64,000 nucleotides of DNA from Thermotoga petrophila RKU-1 (lineage in GTDB: Bacteria > Thermotogota > Thermotogae > Thermotogales > Thermotogaceae). Positions 52,240 to 62,335 of this stretch are shown piece after piece (positions within the stretch are counted from its first letter, which is position 1; each line of letters opens with the position of its first letter). The notes under the pieces were generated by a model. That model was not told the origin of the DNA. It worked only from the letters and a program-made list of their open reading frames with translations, and ran no database searches. The stretch covers positions 1,116,001 through 1,180,000 of the forward strand of contig NC_009486.1 in the NCBI RefSeq assembly GCF_000016785.1, in the 5' to 3' direction. A program made the translations under genes and the position numbers.

Positions 52240-52694
52240 GGATAGACCCCCTCGGTGGAGAGTCCTTGAAGAATCAGGAAGTGAAGGGGAAAAAATCTGG
52301 AAAGGCTTCTAAAGTTGGTGAATCGAAAAAAAAGGAGTTTTTCGATATCCTGGAAGACGTGAAAGAAGATCACTTCGAAAAACTCCTTGAAGAAGCCGTG
52401 GAAGAAGTGGTCGATTCAGGAAACGAGCTCGTACGTTCTCCCACTCCTTCCAACTTGAAAAGATACAAGAACGCTATAAAGGAGTTCCTGAAACTCATAG
52501 AAAAGAAAATCTACAAACTTGCTGGGAGTTTCGATATGAACAGCGGCCGCGCAAGGCTTCACGTGGTGGTCGAAGAGGTGAACGAAAAACTGGTGGATCT
52601 CACGGAGAAGATCATGAAAAACGAATGGCAGACAATAAATCTGGCTGCCAAAATAGAAGAGATAAACGGACTGATCCTCAACCTCTACCGCTGA
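52236..52694 (+). CDS. DUF327 (YaaR-like) protein
   Basis: A 152-residue helical protein. The YaaR/DUF327 pattern is visible in FFDILEDVKEDHFEKLLEEAV, SPTPSNLKRYKNAIKEFLKLI and MKNEWQTINLAAKIEEINGLILNLYR. Function unknown. GTG start eight bases after GAGGAG. Its last 10 bases overlap the end of the convergent nadC. Confidence 0.85.
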   Translation: MRIDPLGGESLKNQEVKGKKSGKASKVGESKKKEFFDILEDVKEDHFEKLLEEAVEEVVDSGNELVRSPTPSNLKRYKNAIKEFLKLIEKKIYKLAGSFDMNSGRARLHVVVEEVNEKLVDLTEKIMKNEWQTINLAAKIEEINGLILNLYR

Positions 52695-53506
52695 ATCTCG
52701 AGTGAGAGATCCACGAACACCTCCTGAAATGTCAGCCTGCTCGTGGAGATCACATCTACAGTTTCGAAGTCATAGAGAGAAACATTTTCTTCTGTGATGC
52801 CACCTGACACTTCCACGATCGCGTGGGGATTGATCTCTTTTATTCTCCTGGATATCTCTTTCACTTCTTCGGGGGAGAGATTGTCCAGCATGACGATATC
52901 CGCTCCAGCTTCAACCGCTTTCAGTGCATCTTCCAGGTTCTCCACTTCGACTTCTATTTTTGTGGTGAAGGGTATTATCTTTCTGACCTCTTGAACAGCC
53001 CGTTCGATACAACCGTATATCTTCAGGTGGTTGTCTTTTATCATCGCACACCCGCTCAGGTCGAACCTGTGAGGATCTCCTCCACCGTGTACCACAGCGA
53101 TCTTTTGAAGAATTCCCAGACCAAGCAGTGTCTTCCTTGTCGCTGCTATTTTTGCGTGTTTGAGTTTTTCGGTGAATCTTCTGGTTGTTGTGGCCACAGA
53201 AAACATTACAGAGAGAACGTTGAGGAGAGTTCTCTCCGCAACCAAAAGCTTGTAGGTGTTGCCTTCTATCTCTCCTATCACCCCGGTTCTTTCCAAGTAC
53301 TCTCCGTCTTCCACGTGAAATTTAGAAAGCAATCCCATTTTTTCCAAGAATATTTGAGAAACCTCTATACCAGAGGCAACCACGTTTTCTGTTTTCAAAA
53401 GAAGATGAGCGCTGGCAGTTGTGTTTCGAAGCGGAAAGGAAGCGAGGTCAAGTTTTCCTTCATCTTCTTTGACAAAACTCATCAAAAGGTCGAAAATTTT
53501 CTCCAT
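52685..53506 (-). CDS. nadC: Nicotinate-nucleotide pyrophosphorylase (quinolinate PRTase)
   Basis: A 273-residue enzyme that converts quinolinate and PRPP to nicotinate mononucleotide. Seen: RTLLNVLSVMFSVATTTRRF, ATRKTLLGLGILQKIAVVHGGGDPHRF, IKDNHL, and IVMLDNLSPEEV with VEVSGGI, the standard core. Start is the second of two adjacent ATGs (53504-53506), at normal spacing from GGGG; the gene lies five bases after nadA. Third gene of nadX-nadA-nadC. Confidence 0.95.
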   Translation of the reverse strand: MEKIFDLLMSFVKEDEGKLDLASFPLRNTTASAHLLLKTENVVASGIEVSQIFLEKMGLLSKFHVEDGEYLERTGVIGEIEGNTYKLLVAERTLLNVLSVMFSVATTTRRFTEKLKHAKIAATRKTLLGLGILQKIAVVHGGGDPHRFDLSGCAMIKDNHLKIYGCIERAVQEVRKIIPFTTKIEVEVENLEDALKAVEAGADIVMLDNLSPEEVKEISRRIKEINPHAIVEVSGGITEENVSLYDFETVDVISTSRLTFQEVFVDLSLEIQR

Positions 53507-53510
53507 CATA

Positions 53511-54407
53511 TCACCCCATGAGTTCAAACATTCGAAGAATCGGTTTCTTTGCCTTCTCGATCACTTCTTTTGGGAGAATTACCTCGAAAGATTCGGTCTG
53601 TAGAGCGTGGAGAGTGTTCTCCAGTGTGTTTTTCTTCATGTTCACACACACTGCCATTTCGAGCGGCACGAATTCTCTGTCAGGGAACTTTTTCTTCAGT
53701 TTGTGGATCATCCCTATCTCTGTTCCAATCACAAAGATCCTGGAAGGATCTTTCTCTGGGATCTTTTCCATTTGTCCCGTGCTTCCCACGTAATCGGCTT
53801 TGTCTCTCACTGGTTTTGGAGACTCTGGATGAACGATTACTTTGGCATCCGGATATTTCTTCCTCACAGCGTCGATGGATTCAGCGTTGAACTGATGAAC
53901 TGGGCAGTGACCGTTCTCGGGTATCGTGATGACCTTCTTTCCTGTTTTTTCTGCGACGTACTCTCCAAGATTTCTATCCGGACCAAAGATGACCACACTG
54001 GAATCCAGTCTCTTTACAACTTCCACGGCGTTGGCGGACGTACAGATAACGTCGGCGAGCGTTTTGCATTCGGACGTGCTGTTCACGTAGAGAACCACCG
54101 GTGCACCTGGAAATTTTTCTCTGTACTCTCTGATGATCTCCGGTGTCAGACGGTTCGCCATGGGACAGGTCGCGCTTTTGTCGGGGACGATCACTTTTTT
54201 GTCTGGATTCAGTATCTTGACCAGTTCCGCCATGAAATCTACCCCAAGAAAAAGAATTTTCTTTTCTGAGAGCTCCATAGCCTTCCTTGCGAGCTGAAGA
54301 GAATCACCGACGAAATCGGCTATGTCCTGAAGCTCTGGAATTTGATAGTTGTGCGCAAGAATGATGTAGCCTTTTTCTTTTTTCAGTTTGAGAATTTCAT
54401 CCACCAT
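53511..54407 (-). CDS. nadA: Quinolinate synthase A
   Basis: A 298-residue [4Fe-4S] enzyme that condenses iminoaspartate and dihydroxyacetone phosphate. [25 protein letters not shown] opens it. Three cluster cysteines are expected, and candidates are in [16 protein letters not shown]-like ([12 protein letters not shown]) and [13 protein letters not shown] start with GAGGAAA upstream. Its substrate comes from NadX. Confidence 0.95.
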   Translation of the reverse strand: MVDEILKLKKEKGYIILAHNYQIPELQDIADFVGDSLQLARKAMELSEKKILFLGVDFMAELVKILNPDKKVIVPDKSATCPMANRLTPEIIREYREKFPGAPVVLYVNSTSECKTLADVICTSANAVEVVKRLDSSVVIFGPDRNLGEYVAEKTGKKVITIPENGHCPVHQFNAESIDAVRKKYPDAKVIVHPESPKPVRDKADYVGSTGQMEKIPEKDPSRIFVIGTEIGMIHKLKKKFPDREFVPLEMAVCVNMKKNTLENTLHALQTESFEVILPKEVIEKAKKPILRMFELMG

Positions 54408-54419
54408 GTTTTTTCCTCC

Positions 54420-55145
54420 TCATCCGAATACGATTTTTGATTCGAGGTTTCTCAAGGTTCTGAGAATCGAATAGACTGTTAGCATACTTGTTTTTGGGTT
54501 TTCTGGTGATGGAATGTTCTCTATTTTGAACTCGTAGTTTCCGATGGCGGAGGAGATTCTCACTATATGAACGTTGTGATTCGCGTCAGGATCTGCTACT
54601 ATTGTTACCTTTACCTTTTCAAAGCCCACTACAAGACCGATAGTCGACGCTACGTTGATGTTTCTTGGAAAGAGTTTTGACGCTTCCTCGACACTTCCTT
54701 CGAACACGACTGTTTTGCCTTTCAAATCCAGGCCGAGACTCTTTGGATGTTTTATCGTTTCTATGCGGACGTTTTCGACGAAATCTTTAATGGAAGAGAG
54801 AACATCGAGACCGCCGATGGCACCGGATGGGAAAAAGACCCTGGCTGGTGAATTTTTCAGCTCGTTGAAAAACCTTTCCCTGAAGACTTCGTCTGCGAAA
54901 GCGCTGGTGCTGATTATGATGTAGTTCACAGGACTTTTCAGGATCTGAAACGAGTATTCTTTAACGGCTTCTGGAGAAGCGCATTCGACAACCGTGCTGA
55001 CATCTGGGGGAACCTGAAATTCATTGAGGTAAACAACTCCTGGGATGTCTTTTGAGATCCTGTCGTAAACGTAGATTTTCTCGAAATTTCTCAGTTCTGC
55101 GAGTTTTTTTCCAATATTTCCCATTCCGATGATCAGAACAGTCAT
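54420..55145 (-). CDS. nadX: L-aspartate dehydrogenase
   Basis: A 241-residue NAD(P)-dependent enzyme that makes iminoaspartate, replacing the oxidase NadB in this anaerobe. Rossmann start VLIIGMGNIGKKLAEL, VECASPEAVKEYSF, FPSGAIGGLDVLSS, and VADPDANHNVHIVRI (catalytic His region). Start is the ATG at 55143-55145 after GGGGGTG; length 241 agrees with T. maritima TM1643 from memory. First gene of the operon. Confidence 0.95.
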   Translation of the reverse strand: MTVLIIGMGNIGKKLAELRNFEKIYVYDRISKDIPGVVYLNEFQVPPDVSTVVECASPEAVKEYSFQILKSPVNYIIISTSAFADEVFRERFFNELKNSPARVFFPSGAIGGLDVLSSIKDFVENVRIETIKHPKSLGLDLKGKTVVFEGSVEEASKLFPRNINVASTIGLVVGFEKVKVTIVADPDANHNVHIVRISSAIGNYEFKIENIPSPENPKTSMLTVYSILRTLRNLESKIVFG

Positions 55146-55166
55146 GCTCAACACCCCCAGAAATAA

Positions 55167-55185
55167 GTTTACACCTGCTGTAAAC
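55167..55185 (-). promoter_or_regulatory. Candidate NiaR operator in the nadXAC promoter
   Basis: GTTTACA-CCTGC-TGTAAAC, a perfect 7-bp inverted repeat with 5-base centre, 22 bases upstream of nadX. It lies within a promoter read on the reverse strand: TTGTCT, 17-bp spacer, TAAACT. The niacin-responsive repressor NiaR is known to control NAD genes in Thermotoga, so this is its likely site. Confidence 0.65.
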
Positions 55186-55231
55186 AAAAGACAAGTTGTT
55201 TTGATCAAAAGTCGCTGTAATATTAGTGTGA

Positions 55232-55453
55232 AAAATATTAATATCCAACAAGATTATTTTATGCATCCAAATAGAATTAGTTCCAATCATTCACAAAGTA
55301 GGTGATGTGTGTACTTGGCATTGGAAGAACGATACAGAGTATGCAATTACCGGTAACGAAAAATTTTATGCGGGTTTGTGGTACCGGAAGCTATGCGTTA
55401 AAAAGGGAATAATGGATGATATGAAGAGACAATATGAAGAGAATTTGTGGTAA
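55232..55453 (+). other. Start-less open frame inside the leader repeat (possible fossil gene)
   Basis: An open frame of 73 codons with no ATG/GTG/TTG near its 5' end. It reads ...VGDVCTWHWKNDTEYAITGN, then EKFYAGLWYRKLCVKKG and MDDMKRQYEENLW before a stop at 55451. The inverted copy (2984-3184) keeps the same frame and stop, with a handful of substitutions and no indel. It may be the 3' remnant of a gene captured beside the leader. Confidence 0.4.
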
Positions 55454-55789
55454 TCGATGACGTGTAAGTGCTTTTAATTAGAGAAGTTAACAGTTAACTT
55501 CTAACACACTGAGGAATACCTTCTTTCATCTATTTGTGAAACATGGAACTAATCGATTTTTACCAAAAACATCCCAAAATGCCCTGACGTAGGTTGATAT
55601 AATTTATCATCTGTTTTTTGCTTGTGTTCTTTTCTTGTTTGACTATGCAATTATTCCATTTTTCCAAACAGTACTTGAAGGTGCTCTCTTGTGTGTTAGA
55701 ATGGTTTATGGAAAGGGAGGATATGGAAGGTCAAAAAACATCTTGCTTTCAGAGTGTGTTTGTGGTATAATTTCTCTTGAACTCAACGG
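55255..55789 (+). repeat. CRISPR leader, right arm of the inverted repeat
   Basis: Near-identical reverse complement of 2648-3180. It contains a promoter, TTGCTT (55743-55748), 17-bp spacer, TATAAT (55766-55771), that would start transcription about 12 bases before the first repeat. A perfect palindrome, GAAGTTAAC-A-GTTAACTTC, lies at 55483-55501; it is broken in the left copy. Confidence 0.9.
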
Positions 55790-56649
55790 GTTTCAATAAT
55801 TCCTTAGAGGTATGGAAACAAGCAAAGGAGAAAGCGCCCGTCAGGACCGGAGCATGTTTCAATAATTCCTTAGAGGTATGGAAACCTTCCTGCCTTGCGC
55901 GGGTTGAACCGGAACCTTATGTTTCAATAATTCCTTAGAGGTATGGAAACCCACATTTCATATGCCTTTTTCAGATACCAAGCCCCGTTTCAATAATTCC
56001 TTAGAGGTATGGAAACTAGTCTATAATGTAATTGGACTTAAACATAGGAGTGAGTTTCAATAATTCCTTAGAGGTATGGAAACCTCTTTCTTCATCAACG
56101 AGGATCACCTCCCCATCTCCGTTTCAATAATTCCTTAGAGGTATGGAAACTAACATCCCTCGCACTCGTCTTTTGATTCAAAAATTGTTTCAATAATTCC
56201 TTAGAGGTATGGAAACCCTGGTAAGAGTTCTCTATACAGTTGTAATGCATCTTGTTTCAATAATTCCTTAGAGGTATGGAAACGCTACAGCAACGAGGTC
56301 GCACGCTAGGGCTTTGACGGTTTCAATAATTCCTTAGAGGTATGGAAACTTTTTTCGGGGGCTTTCCCGCTACTCTGGGCTTTCATTGTTTCAATAATTC
56401 CTTAGAGGTATGGAAACAGACCACCCCCACCAAAATTGCAAGAGAAGCGCTTGTTTCAATAATTCCTTAGAGGTATGGAAACCTGCGTGGGAAAAGATAC
56501 CAATCACAACCCGTCTCAGTTTCAATAATTCCTTAGAGGTATGGAAACAAATTTTGTCTTCGTTTTTGTCTTGTAAGGTGATATGTTTCAATAATTCCTT
56601 AGAGGTATGGAAACCCGGCTCTAACGGGCCTGATTTGAGGTATAGAAAC
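55790..56649 (+). CRISPR. CRISPR array, 13 repeats and 12 spacers, truncated last unit
   Basis: Thirteen identical 30-bp repeats (GTTTCAATAATTCCTTAGAG followed by GTATGGAAAC) start at 55790, 55856, 55921, 55987, 56054, 56121, 56187, 56254, 56320, 56388, 56453, 56519 and 56585. Twelve spacers are 35-38 bp long. After the last repeat there are 22 bases and then only the 3' half of a repeat with a mismatch (GAGGTATAGAAAC, 56637-56649), so the distal end is truncated. The leader with promoter lies directly to the left. No cas gene is adjacent on this side. Confidence 0.99.
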
Positions 56650-56695
56650 ATTAACCAAGTTCACATAAGCTTTTAAAGGGTTATAAAATAAAAAG

Positions 56696-56727
56696 AGCAG
56701 GGGAAAATTCCCCTGCTTTCTTTTTCT
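56696..56727. terminator. Bidirectional terminator between array and pyrBI
   Basis: AGCAGGGGAA-AA-TTCCCCTGCT, with T-rich tracts on both sides. It can end both the forward CRISPR transcript and the reverse pyrBI transcript. Confidence 0.85.
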
Positions 56728-56737
56728 TGTAGATTTC

Positions 56738-58321
56738 TCAAATACTCCAGATTTCTTCGAAAGAATGCGGTGTTTCACAGTACTCGCATATAAACTGTCC
56801 TTTTTCGTCTCTCACAAAGGAAGGTGAAGCATTTTCGCCGTGTGCGGGATTGGTGATGCAGTTCTCGTTTTTGCATCGGAGTTCCTCAAATCCATAGATC
56901 GTTGGTGGAAGCTTTATTCTGTATTTTTCAACAACCGTGCTGTTTTTTATGATGTTGACTGTGGTGTTTGGAGAAATCGCCGAGAGTTTTTTTATTTCTC
57001 TCTTGGAGAGATAACGATCCGGCAGGCTGATGTAGCCCTTGAAGTTTCCATCACTCGACCGGAAAATACCATCCGCACTGTCCACATCGTAGAGTCTCAG
57101 AATTTTCCTTATTTTCACAATTGTTGAGTAAATTTCCTCCGGTGTCTTTCCTTTGGCTATGTGGTCTATCACCGTTCCGTTTTCAATGGGTTTTATACCT
57201 CTTTTTCCTTCCTTTTGAACCCCCTTTGATCCGTGTGTGATGGGAGCAGGGATTATGAAGTCTTCTTCTGGCTTTTCTTCTTTCTTCGAGGTATCGAAAG
57301 GTGCTTCCAGCGCTCCACCGAACATGGAAAGAAGCACGATCCTCACCCAGTAACCGTTCCTCGCCTGTGTTTCCCATCCGTTCAGAGGGAGTGTGTCCAG
57401 GAAGTTCGGTATCGTCGGATAAACCTTGTGCCTTGGAAGCGGATGGTAGAACTTCACTCCTTCCGGCAGTGCGTCCAGATACTCTTTTTTGAAAGTGACT
57501 GCTTCTCTCAGAATATGAACCTTCTCGAGAATGTCTTCTCCCATTCTTTCGAGTTGAAGCCGTGTGAAGTACCAGATCTTTGCCACATCTTTCTGGCTGA
57601 GATACTCTCTGATCGAAGAGAAAATCCTGACCTCGAAACCGTTCTTTTTCATCTTTTCTACGTAATGCTCTGGCATCATGAGCTCTTCCGGTGCCACAAG
57701 ATCCACCTTCACATTTTTGAATATCTTCAAGCCGTTCACTTTGGAATGAACCGTTCGGCCGTGAAGCAGGTCACCAACGAGTGCCACATGTATGAACGAG
57801 TTGTCAAAACCATTCTGCTCGAGAAAGGTGTATTCATCCAGAAGTTCCTGTGTTGGATGCTCGTGCTTTCCGTCGCCCGCGTTTATAAAAGAGGGTACTT
57901 CTATACCGTTCCTGCTTGCGAATTCTGATATTCTTCTTTCCAGGAGTCTACAGACTCCTTCGAGTCTTGTTCTCACAACGAATATGGAGTAGTCGCTGTA
58001 GCCTGTGAGCATGGAGAAGGTGTCCGTGTAGCTTTCTTGTTTGTTGAAGGAGGAATGTTCCGAATCGAAAACGTTCACCTTCACGTTTGGACCCGAGTGA
58101 AACTTTGCAGCGTTTATGAAGGATTCTTTCGTCCTCGTGCTTGGTTCAACGAAAACGATGTATATTCCAACGTTTCTCTTCTTTATCCTGAAATCCGATA
58201 CATCCTCTCCGTTGTACCATCTCTGTTTGAGCTCTCTGGTTTTCTCATAGAGGAACATCTGCTCCTCCACGCTCAGATCTTCTATGACTGCGAGGGTTCT
58301 GCCGAGAAAATCCCGTTTCAT
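56738..58321 (-). CDS. pyrBI: PyrBI: aspartate carbamoyltransferase, catalytic-regulatory fusion
   Basis: A 527-residue fusion. Residues 1 to about 330 are the catalytic chain: EPSTRTKESF (carbamoyl phosphate site), GDGKHEHPTQELLDEYT, LVGDLLHGRTVHS and HPLPR. After a charged linker, residues about 375-527 are the regulatory chain: GTVIDHIAKGKTPEEI, then a zinc domain with C483, C488, C512 and C515. It makes carbamoyl aspartate in pyrimidine synthesis, with built-in allosteric control. In enteric bacteria these are two genes; the fusion is known from Thermotoga. ATG start eight bases after GGGGG. Confidence 0.96.
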   Translation of the reverse strand: MKRDFLGRTLAVIEDLSVEEQMFLYEKTRELKQRWYNGEDVSDFRIKKRNVGIYIVFVEPSTRTKESFINAAKFHSGPNVKVNVFDSEHSSFNKQESYTDTFSMLTGYSDYSIFVVRTRLEGVCRLLERRISEFASRNGIEVPSFINAGDGKHEHPTQELLDEYTFLEQNGFDNSFIHVALVGDLLHGRTVHSKVNGLKIFKNVKVDLVAPEELMMPEHYVEKMKKNGFEVRIFSSIREYLSQKDVAKIWYFTRLQLERMGEDILEKVHILREAVTFKKEYLDALPEGVKFYHPLPRHKVYPTIPNFLDTLPLNGWETQARNGYWVRIVLLSMFGGALEAPFDTSKKEEKPEEDFIIPAPITHGSKGVQKEGKRGIKPIENGTVIDHIAKGKTPEEIYSTIVKIRKILRLYDVDSADGIFRSSDGNFKGYISLPDRYLSKREIKKLSAISPNTTVNIIKNSTVVEKYRIKLPPTIYGFEELRCKNENCITNPAHGENASPSFVRDEKGQFICEYCETPHSFEEIWSI

Positions 58322-58349
58322 TCACAATACCCCCTTCAGACAAAAAAAT

Positions 58350-61073
<2,724 letters not shown>

Positions 61074-61090
<17 letters not shown>

Positions 61091-61718
61091 GATTGCTCCC
61101 CCCACTCTCACCGTTGATCACCAGAATTTCGTCGCAGAGTTCTTCGATGTCCTCCCTTATGTGAGAAGATATTATCACCGTGATTCCTTCTTCTTTGAGT
61201 CGTTTCAGTTTACTCCTGACGATGCTGGCCGATTCAACGTCGAGACCGCTGGTCGGCTCGTCGAGGATCAGAAGTTCAGGGTTTCCAAATAGAGCCGCTG
61301 CAAGAGCCGTTCTCTGTTTCACGCCTTTTGAAGCGTTTCGAACAAGGGTTCCCATGAAAGGTTCCAGCATGAACTCAGAGACAATGAAGCTTTCCATCTT
61401 CACCCCTCTGAGTCTGGAAAAGAAAAGAAGGTTCTCACGAACTGTGAGTTCTTCAAGCAGAGCAGGGAACTCGGGAACGAAGGCTATTCTCTTTCGAATG
61501 TACGACAGGTCCTTCAGTGCGTCTTTTTCGAAGAGAAAGAGTCTTCCTTCGTCCGGTTTCAGGATGGTGGCGAGTATCTTCAAAAGAGTGGTCTTCCCCG
61601 CAGAATTCTGTCCAACAATGCCGAGGGATTTTCCTTTCTCGAGAGAAAACGAAACTCCATCCAGAACCTTCTTCTTCCCGTAAGATTTTTTCAAGTTTTC
61701 CGCGACTACAACTATAAT
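61074..61718 (-). CDS. ABC transporter ATP-binding protein, apparent ATT start
   Basis: About 214 residues. Walker A GQNSAGKTT (S in place of the usual G), Q-loop FVPEFPALLEELTVRENL, signature ASKGVKQR (degenerate LSGGQ), Walker B LLILDEPTSGLD and H-loop SSH. It resembles CcmA/ABC-2 exporter ATPases. The natural N-terminus (IIVVVAENLKKSYGKKKVL) has no ATG, GTG or TTG before Leu9; an ATT at 61716-61718 is five bases after AAAGGAG. The first ordinary start, a TTG at 61694, would drop the first beta strand. No permease is adjacent. Confidence 0.8.
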
Positions 61719-62335
61719 CCCAGCTCCTTTCTTTCCTCATCGGTCACATACTTAGAAAGCTCCGGTTTTCTGTACAGAATCATCTCCACTGCCCTTCTAA
61801 AGAACTCCTTCTGGCCTTCCGAAAACTCTTTGTTCTTCAGAGCCTTCAGGAGGATTCTCAGGGATCTCTCCGTTGGAATGTTGGCAAGCACCATCGCCAC
61901 CTGTTCGCAAAGTTCCTTTCTGTAGGCATCCTCGAACATCAGGTATTCCAGTTCCGGCAGGAAGACTTCCCCTTCTCCTATTTTAGCGAGCGCTTCGTAT
62001 ATAATGAGAAGTGCTTCTTCCGAGTCGTACTTTTCCATGAGTTCGTAAAGAACGTTCTTCATTCTTTTTTCACCGAGATCTCCGAGTATATCGATTATGT
62101 AGAGATTCGTGATGTCGTTCTTCTCGAAACCTCTTTCCCTTCTCTTTTGAATTTCGTTGAAGAGAAACTCCCTTGCCCGATCACCGAGTCTGTAGAAGAC
62201 TTCAGAGACGATTTCTTTCACTTCCGGGTCTTCGTCCTCCAGAAGCTCAAGCAGTTTCGGAAACGCTTCCTCTCCCTTTTCACTCACGATTCTCTCTATC
62301 AGTTCTTCTTTCTTTCTCCTTTTTTCGTCACTCAT
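61712..62335 (-). CDS. HEAT-repeat protein
   Basis: A 207-residue all-helical protein with degenerate HEAT repeats: AFPKLLELLEDEDPEVKEIVSEVFYRLGDRA, IIDILGDLGEKRMKNVLYELM, and SLRILLKALKNKEF. It is highly charged, as expected in a hyperthermophile. Likely a protein-binding scaffold; partner unknown. Its start overlaps the Rad50 stop by eight bases. Confidence 0.8.
   Translation of the reverse strand: MSDEKRRKKEELIERIVSEKGEEAFPKLLELLEDEDPEVKEIVSEVFYRLGDRAREFLFNEIQKRRERGFEKNDITNLYIIDILGDLGEKRMKNVLYELMEKYDSEEALLIIYEALAKIGEGEVFLPELEYLMFEDAYRKELCEQVAMVLANIPTERSLRILLKALKNKEFSEGQKEFFRRAVEMILYRKPELSKYVTDEERKELGL

Noticed and set aside
56151-56186. Spacers of the intact array matching genes in this window (self-targeting)
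   Set aside because: I saw no convincing match by eye, but a full search of all 14 spacers on both strands is needed and was not possible.
56391-56676. Open frames on both strands across the CRISPR array with repeated residues such as FNNSLEVWKP or FHTSKELLK
   Set aside because: They are translations of the repeats themselves and have no SD; the region is plainly an array.
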